Of a stretch of 64,000 nt of DNA, positions 20,452 through 29,000 are shown piece after piece (position 1 is the first letter of the stretch; every line of letters begins with the position of its first letter). The stretch lies in NCBI RefSeq assembly GCF_900105475.1, contig NZ_LT629777.1, forward strand, positions 372,001 through 436,000, read 5' to 3'. The notes below the pieces were generated by a model. It was given only the letters and a program-made list of their open reading frames with translations. It ran no database searches and was not told the origin of the DNA. The position numbers and the translations under genes are program-made. This stretch comes from Pseudomonas asplenii (lineage in GTDB: Bacteria > Pseudomonadota > Gammaproteobacteria > Pseudomonadales > Pseudomonadaceae).

Positions 20452-20553
20452 TTACCGCTGGTCATCGAAGTGATCCCGTAGAAACTCATACAGGCGATAA
20501 GCCCGAAATGCGTTGACTACGAGGCTCCAGGTACGTCGCAGGATCTTTGACAT
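20452..20553 (-). CDS. 33-residue peptide of candidate type I toxin-antitoxin locus, copy 1
   Basis: The ORF begins MSKILRRTWSLVVN and ends RDHFDDQR. It is cationic and amphipathic, with an apolar middle (SLVVNAFRAY) but no clear membrane helix. GGAGGG lies seven bases before the ATG. The same peptide, with one change (Asp to Asn, third from the end), is encoded at 33780-33881, and most of the few base changes between the copies are silent. Its mRNA leader contains a segment perfectly complementary over 20 nt to the small RNA starting near 20925. By analogy with ZorO, DinQ and ShoB, I infer a toxic or membrane-acting peptide under antisense control. Toxicity is not shown by sequence, and I do not recognise the peptide family. 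Confidence 0.65.
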   Translation of the reverse strand: MSKILRRTWSLVVNAFRAYRLYEFLRDHFDDQR

Positions 20554-20720
20554 ACGTTGGCCCTCCAAGGGTGAGCCAAACCTCCAGCGTACTTACCGGA
20601 ACACGTACGCCTTCGAGTCCACGTTGATGCACTCAGTGAAGCGGCCAGGTTGATGGCCCTCAGAGCGAGTCCGGCACGGGTTACTAAGCCGTGTCAGAGG
20701 GTCCTGAATGCGCGCGATAG
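20554..20720 (-). promoter_or_regulatory. Structured 5' leader of small ORF with antisense target, copy 1
   Basis: Reading toward the ATG, the leader shows an outer stem CCCTCTGA/TCTGAGGG around a hairpin with CGGCTTAGTAACCCG, then GGCCA-TCAACC-TGGCC. Next comes the target segment (20639-20620), and finally a hairpin that covers the GGAGGG ribosome binding site. In copy 2 the outer stem reads CCCCCTGA/TCAGGGGG, a compensatory change. The target is complementary to the small RNA 5' end. I could not identify the mRNA promoter, which should lie between 20720 and 20890. Confidence 0.55.
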
Positions 20721-20889
20721 CCTGACTACTTCAAAGAGTGCTTAGAACGAGAGAGCCAAAGGAGAATACTTGAATGTTTGAGAACAAAGGGCTGAAAAAA
20801 ACACCCATTGTGTAACCACTTTAATCAAGAAATCTCAGTGTAAGGCTGTCTCCGTCGCACTCTTGGAAAATTTCGGTTACACCCAAATA

Positions 20890-20918
20890 TTGCAGACGTT
20901 AAAAGGTCTGAGTAAAGT
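20890..20918 (+). promoter_or_regulatory. Promoter of antisense small RNA, copy 1
   Basis: TTGCAG (20890-20895) and TAAAGT (20913-20918) are spaced by 17 bp. Copy 2 has TTGCAC and TAACAT with the same 17-bp spacing in the same place, though the spacer sequence differs. Conservation of the elements but not of the spacer supports a real promoter. Confidence 0.65.
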
Positions 20919-20924
20919 GAGCAC

Positions 20925-21009
20925 ATCACGTTGATGCACTCAGTGACACCAGCAGGCCAGCGACAAGCTGGCTTGTGGAAAACCGCCCTACTAAGGCGGT
21001 TTTTTTTCG
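20925..21009 (+). ncRNA. Candidate antitoxin small RNA, copy 1
   Basis: The predicted transcript of about 85 nt starts about 7 bases after the -10 box. Its first segment, CACGTTGATGCACTCAGTGA (20927-20946), is identical to 20620-20639 and so is complementary to the leader of the divergent 33-residue ORF. A hairpin GCCAG/CTGGC follows, then a terminator ACCGCC-CTACTAA-GGCGGT with eight Ts. The copy at 34244-34332 has the same layout and terminator but a different 5' segment that matches its own target. This is the layout of OrzO, AgrB and OhsC. Confidence 0.7.
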
Positions 21010-21156
21010 CCTGCATTTTTGGCCTTTGCCCTCCTGTCCCATACCCCGAGCCGTAGCCTTCTATACTCAAGTCCAGTCGCAGAAAGAACCGTCCACGTCG
21101 CTTTGGTACTGATGAACCCAAAGCCGCATGGCAATCTGCTCTTTATGCCCTGAAGA

Positions 21157-21176
21157 GGTGCGACAAAGATCGCACC
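21157..21176. promoter_or_regulatory. Inverted repeat upstream of fdsG
   Basis: GGTGCGA-CAAAGA-TCGCACC is a perfect 7-bp inverted repeat, 137 bp before the fdsG start. It could be an operator or an RNA hairpin. The rest of 21010-21312 shows no gene I can support. Confidence 0.4.
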
Positions 21177-21312
21177 GGACCCCAAAAGAGGCCACTCAGG
21201 GTGCCTGGCCAACGGGCATGCCACGATACCGTGACGTGGTGTGTATGCCGCAGCCGACACTTTCGGACAAACGACAACCACCGGGTTTGTCCGTGACCGT
21301 GAGGAATGCTGT

Positions 21313-21789
21313 ATGCCTGATGAGATGCTGCACCTGTCTATGGTCAACCGCCTGCTGGAGCGCCACAAAGGCTCCCCCGGCGCACTGTTGCCGATCCTTC
21401 ATGAGATTCAGGAGGGCATCGGCTACATCCCCGATGCCGCCATTCCAGAGATTGCCCACGCCCTCAACCAGAGCCAGGCCGAGGTTCGCGGCGTAATCAG
21501 TTTCTACCACGACTTCCGCACCGCGCCCCCCGCTCGACATATCCTGCGCCTGTGCCGGGCCGAATCCTGCCAGAGCCGCGGCGCCGAACAACTCGCTGCG
21601 CAGCTGCGCGACCGCCTGCAACTGAACGACCACGGCAGCAGCGCCGATGGCAGCATCAGCCTGCGTCCGGTCTATTGCCTCGGTGCCTGCGCCTGCTCGC
21701 CCGCCCTGGAGCTGGATGGCCAGGTACATGCGCGGCTCAGCGCCGAACGCCTGGACGCCCTGCTCGATGCCTGCCGGGAGGACGCATGA
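21313..21789 (+). CDS. fdsG: NAD-dependent formate dehydrogenase gamma subunit (NuoE-like)
   Basis: The 158-residue thioredoxin-like ferredoxin has the four [2Fe-2S] ligands in CRAESC and CLGAC. It belongs to the FdsG/NuoE family and passes electrons within the soluble Mo-dependent formate dehydrogenase. ATG at 21313 has GAGGA about 8 bases upstream; the frame to 21241 lacks a binding site. It overlaps fdsB by four bases, the first of three ATGA couplings in this operon. Confidence 0.92.
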   Translation: MPDEMLHLSMVNRLLERHKGSPGALLPILHEIQEGIGYIPDAAIPEIAHALNQSQAEVRGVISFYHDFRTAPPARHILRLCRAESCQSRGAEQLAAQLRDRLQLNDHGSSADGSISLRPVYCLGACACSPALELDGQVHARLSAERLDALLDACREDA

Positions 21790-23348
21790 TGCCGACGCTC
21801 TACCTGCCCACTGACTCCCTGGCCCGCGCCGTCGGTGCCGACGACATCGCCACGGCGCTGCTGGCCCAGGCCCGGGAGCGCAATCTGTCGCTGGATCTGC
21901 AACGCACCAGTTCCCGTGGTTTGTACTGGCTCGAACCGCTGCTGGAAGTCGACAGCCCCCAAGGCCGTATCGGCTTCGGCCCAGTGACCGCCGCCGATGT
22001 GCCAGCGCTGCTCGATGCCCTGCAAGGCGATCCGTCCAGCCATCCATTGGCCCTGGGCCTGGTGGAACAACTGCCCTACCTGAAGAGCCAGCAACGCCTG
22101 CTGTTCGCCCGCGCCGGCATCACCCGCCCCTTGTCCCTGGAGGATTACCGCGCCCACGGCGGCTTCGAGGGCCTGGCCCGGGCCATCGCTCTCGGTGGCG
22201 AACAGACCGCCACCGCCGTGCTCGATTCAGGCCTGCGCGGTCGTGGCGGCGCGGCTTTCCCCGCTGGGATCAAATGGCGCACGGTGCGCAGCACCCAGGC
22301 GGCGCAGAAGTACATTGTCTGCAACGCCGACGAAGGTGACTCCGGCACCTTCGCCGACCGCATGCTCATGGAGGGCGACCCCTTCCTGTTGATCGAAGGC
22401 ATGGCCATTGCCGGACTCAGCGTCGGCGCCAGCTACGGCTACATCTATGTACGCTCGGAATATCCACAAGCAGTGGCGACGCTGCGCGAGGCGCTCGGCA
22501 TCGCCCGCGCCGCCGGCTACCTCGGCAGCGATGTCGGCGGCAGCGGCCTGGCCTTCGACCTGGAAGTGCGGGTCGGTGCCGGCGCCTATATCTGCGGCGA
22601 GGAAACCGCCCTGCTGGATTCGCTCGAAGGCAAACGCGGAATCGTCCGCGCCAAGCCGCCGATCCCTGCGCTGCAAGGCCTGTTCGGCCAACCGACACTG
22701 GTACACAACGTGCTGACCCTGGCCTCGGTGCCACTGATCCTGGCCAAGGGCGCGCAGTTCTATCGCGACTACGGCATGGGCCGCTCCCTGGGCACCATGC
22801 CTTTCCAACTGGCCGGCAACATCCGTCACGGCGGGTTGGTCGAGCGGGCGTTTGGCCTGACCCTGCGCGAGTTGGTGGAAGACTACGGCGGCGGCACCGC
22901 CAGCGGTCGACCGCTGAAGGCCGCCCAGGTCGGTGGCCCGCTCGGCGCCTGGGTACCCCCGGAACACTTCGACACCCCGCTGGATTACGAGGCCTTTGCG
23001 GCCATTGGCGCCATGCTCGGTCACGGTGGCGTGGTGGTCGCTGACGACAGCCTCGACATGGCCCACATGGCCCGCTTCGCCCTGCAGTTCTGCGCCGAGG
23101 AGTCCTGTGGCAAATGCACCCCGTGCCGGATCGGCTCGACGCGCGGCGTGGAGGTGATCGACCGCCTGCTGGCCGCTCCCGACCAGAGCGGTCGCGATGA
23201 ACAGGCGATCATCCTCAAGGACCTGTGCGACACCCTGCAATACGGTTCGCTGTGCGCGTTGGGCGGCATGACTTCCTATCCGGTCGCCAGCGCCCTCAAG
23301 TACTTCCCTGCCGACTTCGGTCTGCAGCCTTCGGAGGCCGACCAATGA
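21786..23348 (+). CDS. fdsB: NAD-dependent formate dehydrogenase beta subunit (NuoF-like)
   Basis: The 520-residue diaphorase subunit has an N-terminal domain of about 140 residues ahead of the NuoF core. The NADH site is GLRGRGGAAFPAGIKW, the FMN site GAGAYICGEETALLDSLEGKRG, and the [4Fe-4S] ligands lie in ESCGKCTPCRIG plus a distal Cys (SLCALGG). It reduces NAD+ with electrons from formate. GGAGG precedes ATG 21786, which overlaps the fdsG stop. Confidence 0.94.
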   Translation: MMPTLYLPTDSLARAVGADDIATALLAQARERNLSLDLQRTSSRGLYWLEPLLEVDSPQGRIGFGPVTAADVPALLDALQGDPSSHPLALGLVEQLPYLKSQQRLLFARAGITRPLSLEDYRAHGGFEGLARAIALGGEQTATAVLDSGLRGRGGAAFPAGIKWRTVRSTQAAQKYIVCNADEGDSGTFADRMLMEGDPFLLIEGMAIAGLSVGASYGYIYVRSEYPQAVATLREALGIARAAGYLGSDVGGSGLAFDLEVRVGAGAYICGEETALLDSLEGKRGIVRAKPPIPALQGLFGQPTLVHNVLTLASVPLILAKGAQFYRDYGMGRSLGTMPFQLAGNIRHGGLVERAFGLTLRELVEDYGGGTASGRPLKAAQVGGPLGAWVPPEHFDTPLDYEAFAAIGAMLGHGGVVVADDSLDMAHMARFALQFCAEESCGKCTPCRIGSTRGVEVIDRLLAAPDQSGRDEQAIILKDLCDTLQYGSLCALGGMTSYPVASALKYFPADFGLQPSEADQ

Positions 23349-26233
23349 TCACTCTCTTCGACCCGAAAACCGACATGGACCTGGGCACCCCGGCGCGCGA
23401 CAGCCAGGTACAGGTCACCTTGAACATCGACGGCCAGAGCATCAGCGTGCCCGAAGGCACCTCGGTGATGCGGGCGGCGGCCATGCTCGGGACCAGCATT
23501 CCCAAACTGTGCGCCACCGACAGCCTGGAGCCCTTCGGGTCCTGCCGCATGTGCCTGGTGGAGATCGACGGCATGCGCGGCTATCCCGCGTCCTGCACCA
23601 CGCCGGTCAGCGAGGGCATGACCGTACACACCCAGACGCCGAAGCTCGCCACCCTGCGACGCAACGTCATGGAGCTGTACATCTCCGACCACCCGCTGGA
23701 CTGCCTGACCTGCTCGGCCAACGGCAACTGCGAACTGCAAACCGTGGCCGGCCAGGTCGGCCTGCGGGAAGTGCGCTATGGCTACGCCGGTGAAAACCAT
23801 CTGGCCGACCAGAAAGACACCTCCAACCCCTACTTCGACTACGACCCGAGCAAGTGCATCGTCTGTAACCGCTGCGTGCGCGCCTGCGAAGAAACCCAGG
23901 GCACCTTTGCTCTGACCATCACCGGGCGTGGCTTCGAATCGCGGGTCGCGGCGGCCGGTGGCGAGAACTTCCTCGACTCCGAATGCGTGTCCTGCGGCGC
24001 CTGCGTGCAGGCCTGCCCCACCGCGACCCTGATGGAAAAAAGCGTGGTCGAACTGGGTCAGCCCGAACACGCCGTGATCACCACCTGCGCCTACTGTGGC
24101 GTGGGCTGCTCGTTCCGCGCCGAGATGAAAGGCGACCAGTTGGTACGCATGGTTCCCGACAAGAACGGCCAGGCCAACCATGGCCACTCCTGCGTCAAGG
24201 GCCGCTTTGCCTGGGGCTACGCCACCCACCCGGATCGCATCACCAAGCCGATGATCCGCAAGCACATCAGCGACCCCTGGCAGGAAGTCAGCTGGGATGA
24301 AGCCGTGACCTATGCCGCCAGCGAATTCCGTCGCCTGCAGCAGAAATATGGGCGCGACTCCATCGGCGGCATTACTTCCAGCCGCTGTACCAACGAAGAA
24401 ACCTACCTGGTACAGAAACTGGTACGCGCCGCCTTCGGCAACAACAACGTCGACACTTGCGCGCGGGTCTGCCATTCGCCCACCGGCTATGGCCTGAAAC
24501 AGACCCTCGGCGAATCCGCCGGCACCCAGAGTTTCGACTCGGTGATGCAGGCCGACGTGATCCTCGTGATGGGCGCCAACCCCAGCGACGCCCACCCGGT
24601 GTTCGCCTCGCAACTCAAGCGCAGCCTGCGTGAAGGCGCCCGGCTGATCGTCATCGACCCACGGCGCATCGACCTGGTGGACTCGATCCATGCCCGCGCC
24701 GAATTGCACCTGGCGCTACGCCCGGGCACCAACGTCGCCATGCTCAATGCACTGGCCCACGTCATCGTCACCGAGGGCCTGCTCGACCAGGACTTTATCG
24801 ACGCCCGTTGCGAAGGTGTCGACTTCGCCCGCTGGAGCGAGTTCGTCAGCCGCGCGGAAAACTCGCCGGAAGTTCTTGGACTGATCTGCGGCGTCGAAGC
24901 CGCCGATATCCGTGCCGCCGCCCGCCTCTATGCTGGCGCCGGCAATGCGGCGATCTACTATGGCCTGGGCGTCACCGAGCACAGCCAGGGCAGCACCGCC
25001 GTGATGGGCATCGCCAACCTGGCCATGGCCACCGGCAATATCGGCCGCGAAGGTGTCGGCGTGAACCCGCTGCGCGGGCAGAACAACGTCCAGGGTTCCT
25101 GCGACATGGGCTCCTTCCCCCACGAGCTGCCGGGCTACCGGCACATCTCCAACGAAGCGGTGCGCACGCAGTTCGAACAGGCCTGGAACGTGACCCTGCA
25201 ACCTGATCCGGGCCTGCGCATCCCCAACATGTTCGAGTCCGCGCTGGCCGGCAGCTTCAAGGGCCTGTACTGCCAGGGCGAGGATATCGCCCAGAGCGAC
25301 CCGAATACCCAACACGTCACCGCGGCGCTGTCGGCCATGGAGTGCGTGGTGGTGCAGGACATCTTCCTCAACGAAACCGCCAAGTTCGCCCACGTGTTCC
25401 TGCCGGGCAGCTCGTTCCTGGAAAAGGACGGCACCTTCACCAACGCCGAGCGACGTATCTCGCGGGTGCGCAAGGTCATGGAACCGCTGGGTGGCAAGGC
25501 CGACTGGGAAGGCACCGTGGCCCTGGCCAACGCCCTCGGCTACCCGATGAACTACCAGCACCCTTCGCAAATCATGGATGAAATCGCCAGCCTGACGCCG
25601 ACCTTCACCCACGTCAGCTACGCCGCCCTGGAACGTCACGGCAGCCTGCAATGGCCCTGCAACGCGGCGGCGCCGGACGGCACGCCGACCATGCACATCG
25701 ACGAGTTCGTACGCGGCAAGGGCCGTTTCATGCTCACCGGCTACGTGCCCACCGAGGAAAAGGTCAACAACCGTTATCCGCTGCTGCTGACCACCGGCCG
25801 CATCCTCAGCCAGTACAACGTCGGCGCACAGACCCGACGCACCGACAACGTCGCCTGGCATGACGAAGACCGCCTGGAAATCCACCCGACCGATGCCGAG
25901 AGCCGGGGCATCAACGAAGGCGACTGGGTCGGTATCGGCAGCCGCGCGGGCCAGACCGTACTGCGCGCGCGGGTCACCGAGCGGGTCGCACCGGGCGTGG
26001 TGTACACCACCTTCCACTTCCCGGAGTCGGGGGCCAACGTCATTACCACCGACAACTCCGACTGGGCCACCAACTGTCCGGAGTACAAGGTCACCGCCGT
26101 GGAAGTCAGCCGCGTCTACCACCCCTCGGAGTGGCAAAAACGCTACCAGGCGTTCAGTGACGAACAACAGCGCCTGCTCGACGAACGCCGCCAGGCACGC
26201 AGCACCGGAGCAAAAGCGGAGGTACGCCGATGA
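23345..26233 (+). CDS. fdsA: NAD-dependent formate dehydrogenase alpha subunit, Mo-bisPGD enzyme
   Basis: The 962-residue catalytic subunit carries, in order, a [2Fe-2S] domain (FGSCRMCLVE), a NuoG-type His/Cys cluster (HPLDCLTCSANGNC), two ferredoxin-type [4Fe-4S] motifs (CIVCNRCVRACEE and CVSCGACVQACP), a further cluster (CAYCGVGC) and the molybdopterin domains. The active site CARVCHSPTG uses Cys, not selenocysteine, followed by the essential His. It oxidises formate to CO2. ATG at 23345 overlaps the fdsB stop. The Mo sulfuration protein FdhD/FdsC is not encoded nearby. Confidence 0.96.
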   Translation: MITLFDPKTDMDLGTPARDSQVQVTLNIDGQSISVPEGTSVMRAAAMLGTSIPKLCATDSLEPFGSCRMCLVEIDGMRGYPASCTTPVSEGMTVHTQTPKLATLRRNVMELYISDHPLDCLTCSANGNCELQTVAGQVGLREVRYGYAGENHLADQKDTSNPYFDYDPSKCIVCNRCVRACEETQGTFALTITGRGFESRVAAAGGENFLDSECVSCGACVQACPTATLMEKSVVELGQPEHAVITTCAYCGVGCSFRAEMKGDQLVRMVPDKNGQANHGHSCVKGRFAWGYATHPDRITKPMIRKHISDPWQEVSWDEAVTYAASEFRRLQQKYGRDSIGGITSSRCTNEETYLVQKLVRAAFGNNNVDTCARVCHSPTGYGLKQTLGESAGTQSFDSVMQADVILVMGANPSDAHPVFASQLKRSLREGARLIVIDPRRIDLVDSIHARAELHLALRPGTNVAMLNALAHVIVTEGLLDQDFIDARCEGVDFARWSEFVSRAENSPEVLGLICGVEAADIRAAARLYAGAGNAAIYYGLGVTEHSQGSTAVMGIANLAMATGNIGREGVGVNPLRGQNNVQGSCDMGSFPHELPGYRHISNEAVRTQFEQAWNVTLQPDPGLRIPNMFESALAGSFKGLYCQGEDIAQSDPNTQHVTAALSAMECVVVQDIFLNETAKFAHVFLPGSSFLEKDGTFTNAERRISRVRKVMEPLGGKADWEGTVALANALGYPMNYQHPSQIMDEIASLTPTFTHVSYAALERHGSLQWPCNAAAPDGTPTMHIDEFVRGKGRFMLTGYVPTEEKVNNRYPLLLTTGRILSQYNVGAQTRRTDNVAWHDEDRLEIHPTDAESRGINEGDWVGIGSRAGQTVLRARVTERVAPGVVYTTFHFPESGANVITTDNSDWATNCPEYKVTAVEVSRVYHPSEWQKRYQAFSDEQQRLLDERRQARSTGAKAEVRR

Positions 26234-26451
26234 GCACCGACAACCTGATCAAGATGGCCAACCAGATCGCCCAGTACTTCTCCAGCGAACCGGACGAGCA
26301 ACTGGCCATGCTCGGCGTGCGCAATCACCTGCAGATGTTCTGGACCCCGGGCATGCGCAAGGAACTGCTGGCCTGGCAGACGGAACACCAGGGCGCGGAC
26401 CTGCATCCGCTGGCGCAGGCAGCGGTCAGTGGCGCGGGGTGGGAGGCTTAG
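26230..26451 (+). CDS. fdsD: NAD-dependent formate dehydrogenase delta subunit
   Basis: The 73-residue protein (DNLIKMANQIAQYFSS; HLQMFWTPGMRKELLAW) matches FdsD, a small subunit needed for a fully active complex. It starts in an ATGA overlap with fdsA and ends the fdsGBAD operon. A GGCCTG/CAGGCC hairpin (26481-26498) without a T tract follows it. Confidence 0.92.
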   Translation: MSTDNLIKMANQIAQYFSSEPDEQLAMLGVRNHLQMFWTPGMRKELLAWQTEHQGADLHPLAQAAVSGAGWEA

Positions 26452-26671
26452 GTTTACAAGACCGCCTGGAATGATCCCCTGGCCTGTGAAAGCAGGCCAA
26501 GGGACGTTCTTGGAGCTGTCTGTGCAAAACTCCGAAGAATCCCACAATCCTGTGGGCGCCGAGCTCCGGGCGGAGTTCCCAGCCCATCTGAAGTGCCTTC
26601 CAGCGCCTTTCAAATCTTGAAATACACCCTCGAAGCCCCCTCCATCAGCGCGGGGCAAGCTTGTTTGCAAT

Positions 26672-26757
26672 GCAAGCGAAACGCCCACCATCACGGCAGT
26701 GACAGGCGACTTCTGACCGGCGTGCGCCGACTCGGTCCTGGACATGACCGAGTCGGA
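26672..26757 (+). pseudogene. mqsA remnant truncated by the IS66 element
   Basis: Read in frame from 26678, this stretch gives ITAVTGDF-stop-PACADSVL, which aligns with ITAVTGDFCPVCGESVL of the intact MqsA. A TGA (26714-26716) replaces the first Cys of the CPVC motif. The sequence stops exactly at the left inverted repeat of the IS66 element. The N-terminal part and mqsR are missing. Just upstream, 26618-26640 resembles the sequence before the intact mqsR (TTCAAAT...GAAATACACCC). This is a decayed second mqsRA locus. Confidence 0.75.
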
Positions 26758-26842
26758 TGTAAGCGCTCCATAAACCCCACATTCAAAGCACTAAGCTAAC
26801 GCGGGATGCTGGGCTCCCGATACTCTCAGGAGCCCGTGCGCC

Positions 26843-27202
26843 ATGATGCGACCCGACGCCAAAGTCGAAAAAGTGTACCTCTACCCCAAACCTGTAGACT
26901 TTCGAAAATCCATCGACGGACTGGCTGCGCTGGTCGAACTGGATATCAAGGTTGCCGTGTTCGACCCGGTACTTTTCGTTTTCCTCAACAAGCCGCGCAA
27001 CCGAGTGAAAATCTTGTACTGGGAGCGCAACGGCTTCTGCCTTTGGCTCAAACGCCTGGAATCAGAGCGATTCAAAACATCGCCCGATGCCACCGACGAG
27101 GCGATTGTCCTCACCGTCCAGGAACTGAACTGGCTGCTCGACGGTTTTGACCTCTGGCGTAACCGTCCCCATCAGGTTTTGACGCCGCGATTCGTGGCCT
27201 GA
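26843..27202 (+). CDS. tnpB: IS66 TnpB (Orf2) accessory transposition protein
   Basis: The 119-residue protein has the IS66 Orf2 hallmarks KVYLYPKPVDFRKSIDGLAALV, FVFLNKPRNRVKILYWERNGF and WLLDGFDLW. Its exact role in IS66 transposition is not known. It lies 18 bp before tnpC. Confidence 0.93.
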   Translation: MMRPDAKVEKVYLYPKPVDFRKSIDGLAALVELDIKVAVFDPVLFVFLNKPRNRVKILYWERNGFCLWLKRLESERFKTSPDATDEAIVLTVQELNWLLDGFDLWRNRPHQVLTPRFVA

Positions 27203-27220
27203 TTCGGTATAATCCAGGGC

Positions 27221-28732
27221 ATGAAATCCATGCCCGACAACCTTCCCGACGATCTCCAACTGCTCAAGCAAATGCTTGCGAAGATGCAGTCGCGGGTCGG
27301 TTTTCTAGAAGAAGAGAACGCATTGCTGCGCCAGCGCTTGTTCGGACGCAAGTCCGAGCAAACAGCCGATCCGGCCACACCGCAGTTGGCGCTCTTCAAC
27401 GAAGCCGAAAGCGTCGTCGAAGCTATCGACGAAAACGCTGAAGAAGAGGTTGTCGCCCCCGCCAAGCGCCGTGGCAAGCGCAAGCCGCTGCCTGCCGATC
27501 TGCCGCGCATCGAAGTCATCCACGAACTGCCCGAGCACGAACTGACCTGCGCCTGCGGTTGCCGTAAACACAGCATTGGTGAGGAAATCAGCGAGCAGCT
27601 TGAGATCGTGCCAATGCAGATCCGCGTGATCAAGCATGTGCGCAAGATCTACGGTTGCCGTGAATGCGAAGCCGCCCCAGTCACTGCGGACAAGCCTGCT
27701 CAACTGATTGAAAAAAGCATGGCCAGCCCCAGCGTTTTGGCGATGTTGCTGACTACCAAATACGTTGACGGTTTACCGCTTCATCGATTTGAAAAAGTGT
27801 TGGGTCGCTACGGTATTGATATCCCGCGCCAGACTTTGGCTCGCTGGGTGATCCAGTGCGGCGAACACTTTCAGCCGCTGCTGAATTTGATGCGCGACCG
27901 GCTACTGGAAAGCCGCGTCATCCACTGCGACGAAACGCGCGTGCAAGTGCTGAAAGAACCAGATCGAGAACCGAGCAGCCAATCCTGGATGTGGGTGCAA
28001 ACCGGCGGCCCACCGGATAGGCCGGTCATCCTTTTTGACTACTCCACCAGCCGTGCGCAGGAGGTGCCAACGCGCCTGCTCGAAGGTTATCGCGGTTACG
28101 TGATGACCGATGACTACGCCGGTTACAATGCCTTGGGCGCGCAGGACGGAGTTGAGCGTCTAGGCTGCTGGGCGCATGCGCGACGCAAGTTTGTTGAAGC
28201 ACAGAAAGTGCAGCCCAAAGGTAAAACGGGACGTGCGGATATCGCGCTGAATCTGATCAACAAGCTGTATGGGATCGAACGCGACTTGAAGGCCAGTAGC
28301 GACGCTGATCGTAAAATCGGCCGTCACGAACATAGCCTGCCGATACTGGCTCAGTTGAAAAGCTGGATCGAAAAGACGCAGCCCCAGGTCACCGCTCAGA
28401 ATGCCTTGGGCAAAGCCATCAGTTACCTCGCAAGTAACTGGAGCAAGCTGGAGCGATACGTCGAGGAAGGGTATTTGCCGATGGACAACAACGCGGCAGA
28501 ACGCGCGATCCGCCCCTTCGTGATCGGAAGAAAGAACTGGCTGTTTAGCGACACGCCCAAGGGCGCGACGGCCAGTGCTCAACTTTACAGCTTGGTCGAG
28601 ACTGCCAAAGCCAACGGCCAAGAGCCTTATGCGTGGCTGCGCCACGCACTGGAACGCCTGCCAACGGCGACTTCGGTTGAGGATTACGAAGCCTTGCTGC
28701 CGTGGAACTGCGAACCTCGACTTCACAGCTAA
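27221..28732 (+). CDS. tnpC: IS66 transposase TnpC
   Basis: The 503-residue transposase starts with a coiled coil ([34 protein letters not shown]). A zinc-finger domain follows (CACGCRKH...YGCREC), then the DDE catalytic domain with [21 protein letters not shown] and [20 protein letters not shown]. It looks intact, so the element may be active if tnpA is not needed. Confidence 0.95.
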   Translation: MKSMPDNLPDDLQLLKQMLAKMQSRVGFLEEENALLRQRLFGRKSEQTADPATPQLALFNEAESVVEAIDENAEEEVVAPAKRRGKRKPLPADLPRIEVIHELPEHELTCACGCRKHSIGEEISEQLEIVPMQIRVIKHVRKIYGCRECEAAPVTADKPAQLIEKSMASPSVLAMLLTTKYVDGLPLHRFEKVLGRYGIDIPRQTLARWVIQCGEHFQPLLNLMRDRLLESRVIHCDETRVQVLKEPDREPSSQSWMWVQTGGPPDRPVILFDYSTSRAQEVPTRLLEGYRGYVMTDDYAGYNALGAQDGVERLGCWAHARRKFVEAQKVQPKGKTGRADIALNLINKLYGIERDLKASSDADRKIGRHEHSLPILAQLKSWIEKTQPQVTAQNALGKAISYLASNWSKLERYVEEGYLPMDNNAAERAIRPFVIGRKNWLFSDTPKGATASAQLYSLVETAKANGQEPYAWLRHALERLPTATSVEDYEALLPWNCEPRLHS

Positions 28733-28778
28733 GCGCTTTACCTATCTTTAGCCAAGTGGGGTTTATGGAGCGCTTACA

Positions 28779-29000
28779 ATGAAGGAGCTGTACCACTCGT
28801 TTCCAGGCGAAGGGTGGCAGCTGTACGCAGGCTGGAAACCGGGAAGATAGGCACCCGGCAGGCCCGAAGGCCTCCCGCGCACAGCCGCCATGACACGGAC
28901 GTGCGGACTCAAAAAAGCGCCAGCAGTCTAATCGATGGTGGCGCCTATGCGCCTATCTTTTGTTTCACAGGTTTCCAGGCCCGGTCGCTGGATTGGCAGC
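28779..29000 (-). repeat. Orphan second copy of the DUF3077 leader RNA
   Basis: This repeats 19932-20150 closely. It keeps the terminator-like hairpin GCGCCA/TGGCGC with AAAAAA/TTTTTT (28911-28945) and the GTTTCCAG/CTGGAAAC inverted repeat. On the minus strand it now reads into the IS66 element, so its DUF3077 gene and leader peptide are gone. Homology fades beyond 29000 but a weak match (GAAATATCTTGG region) extends to about 29070. Confidence 0.8.

Larger units (their letters stand above)
26758..28778 (+). mobile_element. IS66-family insertion sequence, 2021 bp
   Basis: Perfect 23-bp inverted repeats, beginning TGTAAGCGCTCCATAAACCC, bound the element at 26758-26780 and 28756-28778. It encodes TnpB and TnpC; the tnpA gene of typical IS66 elements is absent, with only 62 bp between the left repeat and tnpB. 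IS66 elements make 8-bp target duplications, but the flanks differ (GAGTCGGA left, ATGAAGGA right). A deletion or recombination has therefore removed one side, in agreement with the missing parts of the mqsA-DUF3077 module. Confidence 0.9.

Noticed and set aside
20410..21009. Retron, bridge RNA or attC-like reading of the repeated small-RNA loci
   Set aside because: No reverse transcriptase, IS110-type recombinase or integrase is nearby. The intact short ORF and the antisense match explain the repeats better.
21085..21115. Third antisense-RNA start (GAACCGTCCACG) upstream of fdsG
   Set aside because: The match to copy 2 is about a dozen bases only, there is no well-spaced promoter and no terminator, and no target was found. 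It is probably chance.
24716..26167. 483-residue minus-strand frame
   Set aside because: It is an antisense shadow of fdsA without domain signals.
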